NCBI GenBank assembly: GCA_947646735.1
Contig: CANTFK010000077.1
Location: 186,001 to 250,000 of the forward strand
Source: Peronospora farinosa
Lineage: Eukaryota > Oomycota > Peronosporomycetes > Peronosporales > Peronosporaceae
Reading direction: 5' to 3'
Length of the DNA stretch: 64,000 nt
Part shown: positions 43,932 through 54,092 of the stretch, piece after piece
Numbering within the stretch: the first letter of the stretch is position 1
How the letters are laid out: every line of letters begins with the position of its first letter
Program-made: the position numbers and the translations under genes
Notes under the pieces: model-generated
Told to the model about the DNA's origin: nothing
Database searches by the model: none
Seen by the model: the letters and a program-made list of their open reading frames with translations, nothing else

Positions 43932-44165
43932 AGGCCGCTTCGAAGCGGCATATAAACAATACTGAGATGTGCATATACTTCTTTTTTGTTGTCGATTCGT
44001 CCGTCGTGGATGTTGTGTCGTGACCATCCTGGGATAGTACGTCACAACAAAGTATCGATCTTGCATGGTTTAATTAAAATAATCCAAATAGCTACGACTC
44101 TCCATTGTTTTTTTATTAATGCGCTCGTTTTGGGCATTAATAAAAAAACATTTAACAGAAGAAAA

Positions 44166-45149
44166 ATGCCCATGAAGCGTGAGTGCTCATTGTCAATGTC
44201 TCGATCTCCTAGTATTGGTTCGCCCCAACTCGACCACTTTGCAACTCATGGCTGGGTCTACGTCCAAAACGTCTTGTCGCCCTCCGAGTTGCGCGTGCTG
44301 CAGACTGAAAGCAGTGCCCTCTATTCTTGTCAGTCCGCTGAGTCTATCGTTGCCCAGGGTTGTGTCGTCGACGTCCTCGCACAATGTCCGGTGCGTTTCT
44401 ATCTTCGTCTGTCCATTAGTTTTTGCTACGTCAAAGTGGTGTGAATTCTCCACTAACTAAAAATTAAAAACTATCAACAGATGAGAGATTCTGATAGAGC
44501 ACGAATCGAATCCAACTGCTACTTGGAAGCTCGATCGAAGAACAAAAGCGTCGCGGACCAACGAGTGTTTGGCTCGTTGCTGTTCGAGAAACTGCCGACG
44601 ATTGCAGGAAAAATGCTGGCAGCTTTTGACAAGTCCGAGGTGGCGACGGACATGTTCTTTTTTAATGAACACTATGTTATAAAGCCTCCAAAGAGCCACG
44701 TGGAATTTCGTTGGCATCGAGACGACGACGAACAACTTGCCATGTGTGTACATCGAGAGTCTATCCACACCTATGTATCGGTGTGGTGTGCTTTAGACGA
44801 TGTAACGACAGTCAATGGTCCACTTCGGTTCGTGTCGCTGAATGTGTTGCCGGAATCGGATAAGGACAATGTTGAAAGCCGAAAGCTTCATGCGAGTGGT
44901 CCAGTGACTGCTGCAGCTGGGGACGTGGTGTTCTTTCTGTCGAACGTGTGGCATTGCTCATCAAGTAACGAGTCAAACAGTTTTCGTCGTGCTTTCTACG
45001 CCCAGTACTCAAGAGACACGATCACGTCTCGACCAAAGGACCCATCGCCACTGAGTTTTGCCATCCCGTGCATAACGGCGAGTGCTGCTTCGGCCATAAA
45101 TGGATTCACTGAAGGAAGCGCCACAAAGTCTAAGCATTTAAAGCTGTAA
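44166..45149 (+). CDS. PhyH-family 2-oxoglutarate/Fe(II) dioxygenase
   Basis: Two exons, 44166-44390 and 44481-45149, joined in frame across a 90-base GT-AG intron (CP|gtgcgt...caacag|MRDSD), give 297 aa. The fold begins with LDHFATHGWVYVQNVLSPSE, the usual N-terminal feature of phytanoyl-CoA dioxygenase-like proteins. The iron triad is visible: FRWHRDDDEQ gives His154 and Asp156, SNVWHCSS gives His233. Arg245 in FRRAFYAQYS should bind 2-oxoglutarate. TYVSVWCALDDVTTVNGPLR is the conserved beta-strand. Substrate cannot be told from sequence; the family hydroxylates lipids and small metabolites. It has no signal peptide or membrane segment. A second in-frame ATG lies two codons downstream. Confidence 0.88.
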
Positions 45150-46690
45150 TCCTAAATCTATAGACCATGATAGTCGCATTGGTATTGCACTAAGAAGTGG
45201 TTTTTACGAGACATTTTGGAAATATCTTTGACGTCTAGCAGACACTATGGGACATTATGAGACACGGCAGTATCGGTCATCCACATTTGGATGGACAGGA
45301 GACGCTGGCGTGGGCTAACAGAGCTTCGATTACGGGTGACCTGTCGTCAACTGTCGATTTGAACTGGGGTCTAGGTGAACGCCCGTTGCTTCAGCTCCAT
45401 CAAATGCTTACTTTCTCTTCGTGTTGTTGTAATGTCGGGCGCGGGACCATTAGTACAGAGAAGAAAGTACAAGTACAGTATACGCACTCATCTGTCGCTA
45501 TGATGATAAACAAATGGACGGCCTTGATCCGAGCCGGACGAGTGAGACCGACTCTTGTCAATGTCAATGAGCTTTGCACGTTCATAGTCAATAGACAGAT
45601 CGCTGAAGAATAGCGACGCATTCCACATCCGTAAGAGCTGTCTCACCAAGCAACGAGTTGCATTCACATCCGTGATGGATGCCAAAGAGATGGCGATTTC
45701 TATAACATTTTGCAGAGCTACTGCTGTGGTCCGATTATATCACTCGATCTCGACAGACGTCTCTTGGCGCTGAGATGTTCCCGACAACTGTCAACACCTG
45801 CACTGGCTTCCATTTACATGTAGCCCAAGCAGCATTCTAAGACTTACGTGTAAATACTTTTATGTTGAGGCGAGTGTGGATTCGCTTTCAGATGTAATCA
45901 CTCAGCAGTGAAGTATATATAGTGACGAACAAGACAAATTGCCACCAAGTCAACCCCCGACGCACACGACTGTCGTACATTGAAACCAAAATCCAGTCAT
46001 CTCATCGAGCAAGGTATCCTATAAAACCCCATCAAACGGGTCGTTGCCACGCGCTTTTTTGTATGCCATAAGTTGTCAGTCTGCGACAAACACACCAATT
46101 CAGTGATATACAAATATAATCGAGAAAAGCGATCTTTATGCAACAAATGCAGCAGGAAGTACCTTTTGCTGCTTAGGCTTTCACTGTAATCAGGTGAATC
46201 AACTTACGCAAAAAGTAACACTAGCGTGTTTACATGACTTGCGCTCACAGCGGAGACTTTGAACAGACGGGACACACGGTCATGTTTTTTTTAATTTTAT
46301 TTTATCAATAATCTTCCCGCTGCTATCGTTCCATCTGATTGGTTCAAAGATGATTAATCAGCTGAGCCAGTTCCAATAGCCCATCCTGTCGTTACAATGA
46401 AGGATTGGCATCCCATTCCTTGCATAAAAATAGTCACAACAATTCCCATCACGCGTGTCTCGAGGAGGTACGGAAGGAAAGATACAGAACATTTTACAGT
46501 CCATGTACAGAGACTGTCATCGCTGCATAATCCACCCTCGAAACGTCTTTTGTACATGGTGTATGCGCAGAAAGCAGGCCGATCGCAAAGTCTATCGCCT
46601 GGGCCAGGACTCCAAGTTATATTGGTGTTTCGATCAACGCCCTCGTCTCAATTCGGGTCCCGCCTCAAAGGCAGGGGTGACATCTCTACA
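45150..46690. other. Intergenic; no gene recognised
   Basis: A 118-codon + frame at 45257-45613 has no known motif and overlaps reverse frames, so it is not called. A 13-base A/T-rich homopolymer patch lies near 46285-46310 and a gattggttc (inverted CCAAT) motif near 46338. The frame of the next gene is open back to 46397, but that part looks like 5' untranslated sequence. Confidence 0.45.
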
Positions 46691-47770
46691 ATGAGCTTGA
46701 AATCAATACAATCGACACTCTCCACCACCATCTCATCCACCCCCTCTCTCCTGACAACACTTTCAATCACTCCACAACTCGCGACCAGAAGCTCAAGCCC
46801 AAAACAGTTCGTAATGATGATGCACACCAGCGCACCGCACTACACCCCGTCGCACTACAATCTGCCATCTTCACAAACCGAGACCATCTCCATCTCCATT
46901 GGTCTGGGTAATGACCGCTCTTCCTCGATTGTGCTACCGCGGGGCCACGACCTGGTCAAGCACCTGGAACGGCTAATCCCGACCATGCCGCAACCTCAGA
47001 CGCAGCAGCTTATGTACACGCACCAACCCGAGGGGGAGGACGCCACTGTGGCCGCTGCACGCTTCGATGCTGTGCGTGCACTCTCCTCTCTACCCTACCA
47101 GCAGTCGCCGCAGCACCAGACACAAGCCCCTACCTCTACCTGGTCACAGTACATGCACCCCAACTCGCACTTGGATACGTCTACGGTGCAGGTGCCAAGC
47201 CCCTCTACAAGCTTGACAAGCTCTCCACTCTACCACTCGGATCAATCGAGCACTGGCAGTGCCCGTGTCTACCATCACACACAGAAACACTTGAAGTCCG
47301 GCAGGGAGCTCAATATCTCCCGCCCACGGTATCGCCGTAATAGCAACAGTGGCAGTAGCAAACGTTGCCAGGTCGTAAACTGCGACAAGATTTCGGTGAG
47401 CCGAGGCCTATGTCGTGGCCACGGTGGCGGCCGTCGATGCCAGTACGTGGGCTGCTGCAAGGGCGCTCAGAGCCGCAGCGACTTGTGCTGGGCTCATGGC
47501 GGTGGACAGCGCTGCCACGTCAAAGGTTGTTTGCGCAGCCGCAAGTCCAAGCTCTACTGCGTAGCGCACGTGGATTGGGACAGCTCAGTGTCAGCGCCTC
47601 CTGCTCCGACTTATCCTCAAGACGAGACGTTACACTCTGGCATGCAGTTATCACTTCCTAAGATCGTATCTCCTGCAAGATCTAGTGCTTTGACAAATTC
47701 TCCACGTCTTCCAAGTCTATTGCAAGCGCTGAGTACACACACACGCAGCAATTTCACTGTGCCGCAATAA
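46691..47770 (+). CDS. Cys/His-repeat protein of the oomycete 'WRKY19-like' zinc-finger type
   Basis: The ATG at 46691 gives 359 aa. The frame is open to 46397 but the extension lacks coding character. Residues 1-200 are Ser/Thr/Gln/Pro-rich and disordered. Around residues 220-300 is a tandem Cys/His array with the pattern C-x4-C-x9-C-x2-H-G-G-G, repeated: CQVVNCDK...CRGHGGG, CQYVGCCKG...CWAHGGG, CHVKGCLRS...CVAH. Such arrays are often labelled WRKY transcription factor 19-like in oomycetes, although the WRKY domain itself is absent here. A nuclear, DNA-binding or regulatory role is inferred from the family label and the basic stretch RPRYRRNSNSGSSKR just before the array. No experimental function is implied by sequence. 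Confidence 0.75.
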   Translation: MSLKSIQSTLSTTISSTPSLLTTLSITPQLATRSSSPKQFVMMMHTSAPHYTPSHYNLPSSQTETISISIGLGNDRSSSIVLPRGHDLVKHLERLIPTMPQPQTQQLMYTHQPEGEDATVAAARFDAVRALSSLPYQQSPQHQTQAPTSTWSQYMHPNSHLDTSTVQVPSPSTSLTSSPLYHSDQSSTGSARVYHHTQKHLKSGRELNISRPRYRRNSNSGSSKRCQVVNCDKISVSRGLCRGHGGGRRCQYVGCCKGAQSRSDLCWAHGGGQRCHVKGCLRSRKSKLYCVAHVDWDSSVSAPPAPTYPQDETLHSGMQLSLPKIVSPARSSALTNSPRLPSLLQALSTHTRSNFTVPQ

Positions 47771-48394
47771 GTCACGGAGATACTGTAGATGAAGTAGAAA
47801 TCGCATTTTTGGCCTAGTGCCGAAACGTCAAATTAATATAAAGCACATAGCCAGTTTCATGTGTTCCTTTCAAATGGGTTCTCATGACCTATGATCGATT
47901 GTTGAGTCAGTCATGGCTGAGAGTAATCCTTCCTCCAATAACTTATGCCTATGATAATGTATAAAGTTTCTCGTCCATGGAGCTCGCTCTTTTGACTTCA
48001 ATTTGTATCGACATTAAGATATAAGAGTCAATTGCGCATTGCAACACCATCCGATACAGATGAAAAGAAGCCCATAGACGATGCAACAGCAGGTAACATT
48101 CTACTTCAATTCACCGACGTGATGATGTAATCACATGTTAGCGAACTTCAAGGTTGCATACCACAAACAAGTATAATTAGATGCTATAGATACATTTTAT
48201 AAATAACAGGCTGGTTAAATATAAATATACTAGCACGTCGCAGATTGCAATCTGCAATCTTCGTCGACAGCGTCATTATTGCATTTGCCTACCTCTGACC
48301 ATCACTCTTCACCGACGTTTGTTCTCACTTCAAAGTCGTCGTCACTTTTGAATTTGCCGACTTCCACACACATTAATCCCATAAAACATCCAAT
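47771..48394. other. Intergenic / CPT promoter
   Basis: No gene. A short inverted repeat, agattgcaatctgcaatct, lies at about 48242-48260. The sequence ctcttcaccgacgtttgttctcacttcaaag (split near 48303-48333) precedes the start codon by 60-90 bases and could include an oomycete-type initiator, but the match is weak. Confidence 0.4.
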
Positions 48395-50779
48395 ATGGCT
48401 GAAGCACATCAGGCTATCGGAGTTTTTGGCGAGCACAAGCGTGGCATGGAATTGCTTTACTCAGACGAAGGTATTCGTGTATCTTTTACAATCCCACCCC
48501 CACACGCGATTCGACGTTCGGTCGTCCGGGAATGTTTCCATCTTCAACGAGCTCTTCAACGTGGTGTCTATCCCGCTCCACCATTTGTAGCCATTTTGAC
48601 CGTTATCGCGGTCTCAGTAATTGTTGTGTTATCACCAACGGACTCGTGGTGGCGGAATGGGTCCATTTCGGTGGTCGTGTGGCAAATTGGAAACGTTTTA
48701 GTGCCGTACTCTCACTTATTGCCCAATTCAATTTACGTGGCGTACTTAGCAGCATGGACAGCCTTCCTTGGCTTACTTGGGCTCATGGCAGTCCAGAGAC
48801 TATTCCTCAGACTGTTATTAAGCTACAGGGGCTGGCTATATCTCGCTCCAAAGGAAAAAAGGTCTATTGTGATCATCTGGGCAGCATTATTGAAGATTTT
48901 TGGTGGTCGGAACCCTTTGACGTACTCGTTTCAAGATGCATTACCGAGATTACCATTACCATCATTGAAAGATACCGTGAAGAGATATCTTAAGTCTGTA
49001 CATCCACTGCTTACTTCGAAAGAGTATGAAGAAGTCGAGCACATGGCTAATGAATTTGTGCACAAGGAAGGCCCAAAATTTCAGTTTTATTTGTATTTAA
49101 AGAGCTGGTGGTCATCGAATTACGTGACGGACTGGTGGGAGAAGTACGTATATCTAAAAGGCCGTTCGTCACTTATGATCAATAGTAATTACTATGCACT
49201 ACCAGGTGCGAATCTCAATTTTACACTGACCACGAAACCTTTGGCATTGGCTGCTACACTTGTGCACGAGTTTTTGCTCTTTAAACAAGATCTGGACAGA
49301 GAACATTTAGCACCGCAGCTTATTCGGGGCATTGTCCCGCTCTGTATGAGTCAGTACCAACGGATCTTCTCGTGTACTCGCATCCCCGGACGTGAGATAG
49401 ATACAATCAAGCTGTACCACCACAAATCTAAACACATTGCTGTGTTCTGCCATGGTCGTGTGTTTAAGATGCCTTTATTTGAAAAGGGTCAATATGGCAA
49501 ATTGCTTTCAAAGTTTGAAATCCAACGCCAGTTTGAGTGGATTGAAACGATGGCTTTGTCGATGGATGCATCGACGAAGGCAGAAGAGAATCTCGCTGCA
49601 CTGACTGCAGCTGGTCGTATTGAGTGGGCGGAAAATCGTGAGCAATTTTTGTCGAGTGGTATCAACAAGCGCTCGCTGGAGGCTATTGAGTCGGCAGTGT
49701 TTGTGGTGGTTCTTCAAAATGAGATGGCTGAGGATTGGACGTTGATGGGGAAAGATCTAATTCACGGTAGTGGTGGCAACCGCTGGTTTGACAAGTCGTT
49801 TAACCTTGTGATTTACAAAAACAGTGTTGCTGGAATTAATGCAGAGCATGCATGGGCTGATGCGCCGGTGATGGCTCATGCGTGGGAGCAAGTGTACACT
49901 AAGCAGTGCTACACTATGCCATATGATAAGAATGGAGACACTCGAGTGCTATCAGAAAAAGAACGTGCGTCTAAACTACCACCCTGTAGATTGCTGCAGT
50001 GGAACTTTTCGTCAGGCCTTGACCAAGCTGTGTTGAAATCTCTAGAAGATGCTGGGAAGGCCATTAGTGACTTTGATTTGAAAGTGATTTCGCACACGGA
50101 ATATGGCAAAGGACTCATCAAGAAGTTTCGTGTGAGCCCTGATGCGTTCATTCAGATGGCGTTGCAGCTCGCGTACTATCGCAACTCAGGCACCATTACG
50201 CAGACGTACGAGTCTAGCATGACTCGACTGTACCGAAACGGTCGTACGGAAACAGTCCGGCCAGTGACGAATGAGTCGAAAGCATTTGTTCTTGGTATGG
50301 TGGATTCCAAGCTGTCGGACGGTGAGAAACTCAAGCTGCTCCAACGTGCTTGTGACGTGCACCAGGACAATTACCGTAATGCTATGAGTGGTAAAGGGAT
50401 TGACCGTCACCTCTTTACGCTTTACTGCGTCTCTGTCGGTTTCGGCATTGAGTCTCCATTCCTGAACAATGCGCTCAGCCGTCCGTGGCGTTTGTCGACA
50501 AGCCAGCAGCCTCAGCAACAGACGGAAAATTGGCATTTGGTTGAGAAAGCTCTGGAAGGATCTAAATTTTCTATTGAGGATGCACGCTGTCCTGGTGGTG
50601 GCTTTGGCCCTGTAGCGGAAGACGGCTACGGTGTCAGCTACATGATTGCAGGAGAAAACATGCTTGGCTTTCACATTTCCAGCAAGAAGGCGTGCCCGTC
50701 CACAAGCTCGGACAAGTTTGCTGATGATATTGAACAGGCACTAGCCGATTTAAAGTTGTTGTGGCACCCGAAAGAGTAA
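48395..50779 (+). CDS. Carnitine O-acyltransferase, CPT1-like
   Basis: The 794-aa protein is intronless. Two hydrophobic segments near residues 65-85 (FVAILTVIAVSVIVVLS) and 107-130 (YVAYLAAWTAFLGLLGLMAV) give a hairpin like that of CPT1 in the mitochondrial outer membrane. The choline/carnitine acyltransferase domain fills residues 180-780. The catalytic His is in NSVAGINAEHAWADAP (His about 485). Other family marks are LMINSNYYALPG, HGSGGNRWFDKSFNLVIYKN, YGKGLIKKFRVSPDAFIQMA, YESSMTRLYRNGRTETVRPV and the C-terminal GGGFGPVAEDGYGVSY. It transfers long-chain acyl groups from CoA to carnitine so they can enter mitochondria for beta-oxidation. Length fits CPT1 (about 770 aa). All key residues look intact. 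Confidence 0.93.
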   Translation: MAEAHQAIGVFGEHKRGMELLYSDEGIRVSFTIPPPHAIRRSVVRECFHLQRALQRGVYPAPPFVAILTVIAVSVIVVLSPTDSWWRNGSISVVVWQIGNVLVPYSHLLPNSIYVAYLAAWTAFLGLLGLMAVQRLFLRLLLSYRGWLYLAPKEKRSIVIIWAALLKIFGGRNPLTYSFQDALPRLPLPSLKDTVKRYLKSVHPLLTSKEYEEVEHMANEFVHKEGPKFQFYLYLKSWWSSNYVTDWWEKYVYLKGRSSLMINSNYYALPGANLNFTLTTKPLALAATLVHEFLLFKQDLDREHLAPQLIRGIVPLCMSQYQRIFSCTRIPGREIDTIKLYHHKSKHIAVFCHGRVFKMPLFEKGQYGKLLSKFEIQRQFEWIETMALSMDASTKAEENLAALTAAGRIEWAENREQFLSSGINKRSLEAIESAVFVVVLQNEMAEDWTLMGKDLIHGSGGNRWFDKSFNLVIYKNSVAGINAEHAWADAPVMAHAWEQVYTKQCYTMPYDKNGDTRVLSEKERASKLPPCRLLQWNFSSGLDQAVLKSLEDAGKAISDFDLKVISHTEYGKGLIKKFRVSPDAFIQMALQLAYYRNSGTITQTYESSMTRLYRNGRTETVRPVTNESKAFVLGMVDSKLSDGEKLKLLQRACDVHQDNYRNAMSGKGIDRHLFTLYCVSVGFGIESPFLNNALSRPWRLSTSQQPQQQTENWHLVEKALEGSKFSIEDARCPGGGFGPVAEDGYGVSYMIAGENMLGFHISSKKACPSTSSDKFADDIEQALADLKLLWHPKE

Positions 50780-51187
50780 AAGGCTGCCGGTAAGTTGTAA
50801 GATCATGCTTTAAAGAATAGAATATGTATATATTCTTACCAAAATTGCACGCACAAGTTTCTAAACTCTTCTTCACCCCGCCTTAAGCTCTTCCTCATAT
50901 AATGATTCGAAACGTCGCCACGTCAGAAATCTTCTTCCGTTATTAGGTATCCCTTTTGCTCATCTCGTATCTAATTTTTTGTATTCCCTATATAAACTTC
51001 AAGTCGCCCTCCCATCTGACGACATATAAAAAAAACGAAGAATAAGATCCTGCGACAAGAAAAAGAAGGACAGCGATCATCGACATCACATTTGACTTTC
51101 TTCCACTTCATACGCACATCACTTTCTTCTCGAGACCAAAAATAATAATTACCTAAAAAAGAAGAACAAGGAGACATTAAAAAGAGA
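50780..51187. other. Intergenic between CPT-like and PKA-R-like genes
   Basis: 3' end of the CPT gene and promoter of the next gene. Purine-rich just before 51188 (aaaaaagaagaacaaggag). No gene or repeat seen. Confidence 0.5.
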
Positions 51188-52291
51188 ATGCCAGTGAAAG
51201 ACTGTAATAATGAAAAGTACAGATCGGTCCAAGACAATAAAGCTTTGTCCAAGCAGAAATGTCCCAACATGCAGCATTTCCATCATATCCTGACTACATT
51301 ATCTGATTCTGAAAATGACGAAACCGAAGAAGAGGATGTACTTTTCAATAGTGACAATGATGTCGAATGTTTTGTGGATTTTAACGCTATTAAAGCAAGA
51401 TTGGGTGGTTCTGCCAAGACGCATCGTCGTTCCGTTGTGTCATCTTTTGTATCACCACCTACGGAGCAATGGACACCTCCTATGGTCCCAAAAAGTTCAC
51501 ATGATGCCGAATCCATTCAACGTTCCGTGAGACGTAATTTACTGTTTGCAAATATACCACAAGACACATTACAAGTGTTGGTAAATGCTATGAAATACAT
51601 TGCAGTTGATGCAGGGAAAAATCTTGTAACACAAGGAGAAATTGGAGGAGATAAGTTTTTTATCGTTGATACTGGTGTCTGTGACGTACTCGTTAATGAC
51701 AAAATAGTCGGGGAAGTCTGTGCAACGTCGACTCGTAACTTTTTCGGTGAATTGGCATTATTGTACGACTCACCACGAGCTGCTACAGTACGTGCCAAAA
51801 CACTAGTGGAATGCTGGACATTGGATCGAGTCACGTATAAGCGAGTGCTTATGGCGACCACAATGCAGCAACGAGCTTTGTATCTCGATTTTCTAGGGCA
51901 AGTTCCAATTTTTTCGACCTTGTCGAGTTATGAGAAGATGACAGTGGCAGACGCTTTACGCGTACAGTTTGTAGAGTCTGGAGATACGATCTTGACAGAG
52001 GGGTCTCGAGGTGATGATTTCTATATTATTGAAAACGGTGAAGTCAAGTGTACACGTGGAGGAAACGAAGTGTCAGCTCGACTTGGAGCTGGAGATTTCT
52101 TTGGTGAGCTTGCACTCATTCACGATGATGTGCGACAAGCTACTGTCACTGCTATACGCAAGACGAAGCTGCTTGTACTGGACCGAGCCACGTTTAGTCG
52201 CCTACTAGGTCCAATGCAGGAACACCTGCGCAAACGTGCCGATCTCTACGAGCTTTACATGAACGGACCAAGAATCACGCAACAGAACTAA
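51188..52291 (+). CDS. cAMP-dependent protein kinase regulatory-type subunit (two cyclic-nucleotide domains)
   Basis: The 367-aa protein is intronless. Residues 1-75 are polar and acidic (DETEEED) with no recognisable dimerisation/docking helix. HRRSVVS at 79-85 has the form of the R-R-x-A/S-I/V inhibitor segment, with Val at the phospho-acceptor position, hence a pseudosubstrate as in type I subunits. Cyclic-nucleotide domain A covers about 116-235 with the phosphate-binding cassette FFGELALLYDSPRAATV (Glu188, Arg197). Domain B covers 236-350 with FFGELALIHDDVRQATV (Glu307, Arg316). Both keep the Glu and Arg needed for cAMP binding. It would hold the catalytic subunit inactive until cyclic nucleotide binds. 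The lack of an evident docking domain suggests a monomeric R subunit, as in some protists. Confidence 0.88.
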   Translation: MPVKDCNNEKYRSVQDNKALSKQKCPNMQHFHHILTTLSDSENDETEEEDVLFNSDNDVECFVDFNAIKARLGGSAKTHRRSVVSSFVSPPTEQWTPPMVPKSSHDAESIQRSVRRNLLFANIPQDTLQVLVNAMKYIAVDAGKNLVTQGEIGGDKFFIVDTGVCDVLVNDKIVGEVCATSTRNFFGELALLYDSPRAATVRAKTLVECWTLDRVTYKRVLMATTMQQRALYLDFLGQVPIFSTLSSYEKMTVADALRVQFVESGDTILTEGSRGDDFYIIENGEVKCTRGGNEVSARLGAGDFFGELALIHDDVRQATVTAIRKTKLLVLDRATFSRLLGPMQEHLRKRADLYELYMNGPRITQQN

Positions 52292-52626
52292 TTCACCATA
52301 GCCCAGTTACAACCACGAACGGGAGTAGATATTGAAGATATTCCCATGGAAACTTGCAAAAATATCGAGCGGCCAGGTAAGTCTTTACGCAAAGCCATCG
52401 GAAGCTTTTTACTGATTAATAAACTGCATGTTAACCAAATCACCTCCTTTGGTATATGAATAATGCTGATGCCATGAGTCTAAACGCAGCAGAACTTATC
52501 ACTTTTACCTTGCAGAGGTCCTTTGACTGAAGGAATGAGACTATATGAAATAATTGCTTGGAATTGGCCCAACTCAAAGGCCAAAAGAATCTGATGTTGA
52601 TTGCTTGCATGGGGTAATGAAACGTC
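52292..52626. other. 3' intergenic between convergent genes
   Basis: Lies between the 3' ends of the PKA-R-like gene (+) and MIOX (-). No gene, no repeat noticed. Confidence 0.5.
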
Positions 52627-53514
52627 TCACCACAATAGTTTGCCAGGCAGGTACTTGTCAATAATTGCTTGGTAGTATGGCCACAGCTTCTCCACGTTTG
52701 GACGTACATCTGCTTTTGTGTACAAGTCGAATTTATTGAACTCGAGTACCCAGTCCAGTAAATCCTCGTCCTCCTCGCTCATCAAATGTGTGTACTCTTT
52801 CTTGTTGTGCCATGGGTAGCACGAGTGGTAGCGGATCATAGCAAGTCCTTCTTCCGGGATAGTAGTCTTGTTAAACTTAAGCATCTGATACAGGTACTCG
52901 TCATGACCCCATGCAAACTTGAGATTCGTAAAACCACAGTGAGGCTCATACATGCCATACTTTGTATTGTAGCGTGGATCGCTCATGTCGGGATTGGTGG
53001 CATTGCATTCTGGAAAGACAACAGAGTCAGGAATCTTACACCCTACGACCCACGTGTCTCCACCAAGTGCCCACTGGTCTCCATTAGCCGTACCCTCCTG
53101 CCCGTCCTCAGCATCCCCCCAGAGATACTGAATCTTGCCCATGTCATGCAACAATCCGACAAGTTGAAACCAGTCAGGGTGACCGGCAGCACGGATGCCC
53201 TCGGCCGTTTGTAGCATATGCTCGAGATTGGGCAGTGACGAGTCCGGATCAGATGAATCGACGTACCCCATTAAGGCCGTAAAGGCTTCTCGAATAGTCA
53301 TTTTGATATTGGCAAAGGAGCCGTATTTGGCTTGCATCTTTTCCTGAAAGACTACGGTCTGGTTCTTGCGCATAAGCGCATAGTGGCGCGACACGAGCGC
53401 ATGTCGATCCGAGTCTTCGTAATTGCGAAATTCCTCTTCGGCTTTACCGGCAGTGACCTTCGTAGTGATGTCACACTCAGGTTTAGTCGGTACGACGACA
53501 TTGTCTTCAGTCAT
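52627..53514 (-). CDS. MIOX: myo-Inositol oxygenase, copy 1
   Basis: The 295-aa protein starts at 53514 (MTEDNVV), the start shared with the second copy. An upstream hydrophobic in-frame extension to 53673 is not shared and is discarded. It oxidises myo-inositol with O2 to D-glucuronate in the cytosol, using a mixed-valence di-iron centre. The six iron ligands of the family are all visible: His99 (NLEHM), His123-Asp124 (LLHDMG), His204 (WGHDEYLY), His230 (IRYHSCYPWH) and Asp263 (KFDLYTK). PNLEHMLQTAEGIRAAGHPD and ANGDQWALGGDTWVVGC are family blocks. It lies head-to-head with copy 2 at 54093; the proteins differ at three positions (34, 225 and 294). Confidence 0.95.
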   Translation of the reverse strand: MTEDNVVVPTKPECDITTKVTAGKAEEEFRNYEDSDRHALVSRHYALMRKNQTVVFQEKMQAKYGSFANIKMTIREAFTALMGYVDSSDPDSSLPNLEHMLQTAEGIRAAGHPDWFQLVGLLHDMGKIQYLWGDAEDGQEGTANGDQWALGGDTWVVGCKIPDSVVFPECNATNPDMSDPRYNTKYGMYEPHCGFTNLKFAWGHDEYLYQMLKFNKTTIPEEGLAMIRYHSCYPWHNKKEYTHLMSEEDEDLLDWVLEFNKFDLYTKADVRPNVEKLWPYYQAIIDKYLPGKLLW

Positions 53515-54092
53515 AGCAATAGTAGCGATGATACTGAGAGGCAGGAAGAAGAGGAATGAAAAAAAAAGAATGGAGGAGCTCAACTGGAAAAAAAACAAAG
53601 CTGTAAGGAACAAACTCGAGGAGGTATTCAACAATGAGTGAAGTGGCTTGTAGTTATTTGTTTTGTCATGCATGTCGGTCTGTCGACTTGAATGACGAGA
53701 TTGTGTTCTGAGTTAGCAATACTAATGCCATTAAAGGCGACCGCTGAAGGGCAGAGCACGCAAGCATTGTTTCGTGTTTTTTTGCACGTGGAATCCCGTC
53801 CTTGGGAAGGAGGACCCATTGAACTTGAACCTGCTTTGACACCATACGATCGCTTGCACATTGCCATGACTCGTCACCACATCGCAGTGGATAAATAGAC
53901 TGAACTTCTTGGACTTTATATCTACAACTTAGTATTGAACAGAGTTCAATGATGTCCTTGAAACGGAATTCTAAAACCAGCTGCAGTGGGCACCAGTGAA
54001 TTCTCAATCACTCAATCTCATACTTCAGATTGAATCTGGTTCTGCTCCACGCACAACAACTTTATACGTTATTGAATCACAAGATTATTGCT
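53515..54092. other. Shared divergent promoter region of the MIOX pair
   Basis: This 578-base spacer separates the two MIOX start codons and is not itself palindromic except for about 10 bases next to each ATG. A + frame at 53692-53898 (EGGPIELEPALTPYDRLHIA) looks protein-like and ends in a stop; it may be the relic of another gene. Both MIOX promoters must lie here. Confidence 0.5.

Noticed and set aside
43800..44066. Repeat-containing ORFs (AEGRRIQ / RPEFAFL)
   Set aside because: Created by a 21-bp minisatellite whose period is a multiple of three; no start context or domain.
45257..45613. 118-codon ORF as a gene
   Set aside because: No motif, no homologue recognised, competing reverse frames.
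46397..46690. 98-codon N-terminal extension of the Cys/His-repeat protein
   Set aside because: No coding character; the ATG at 46691 begins the Ser/Thr-rich protein.
52786..53214. 142-codon ORFs antisense to both MIOX genes (also 54393-54821)
   Set aside because: Present in both copies only because the coding DNA is duplicated; composition is that of a shadow frame.
53515..53673. Hydrophobic N-terminal extension of MIOX copy 1 as a signal anchor
   Set aside because: Not shared with copy 2, and MIOX is a soluble cytosolic enzyme; treated as 5' untranslated sequence.
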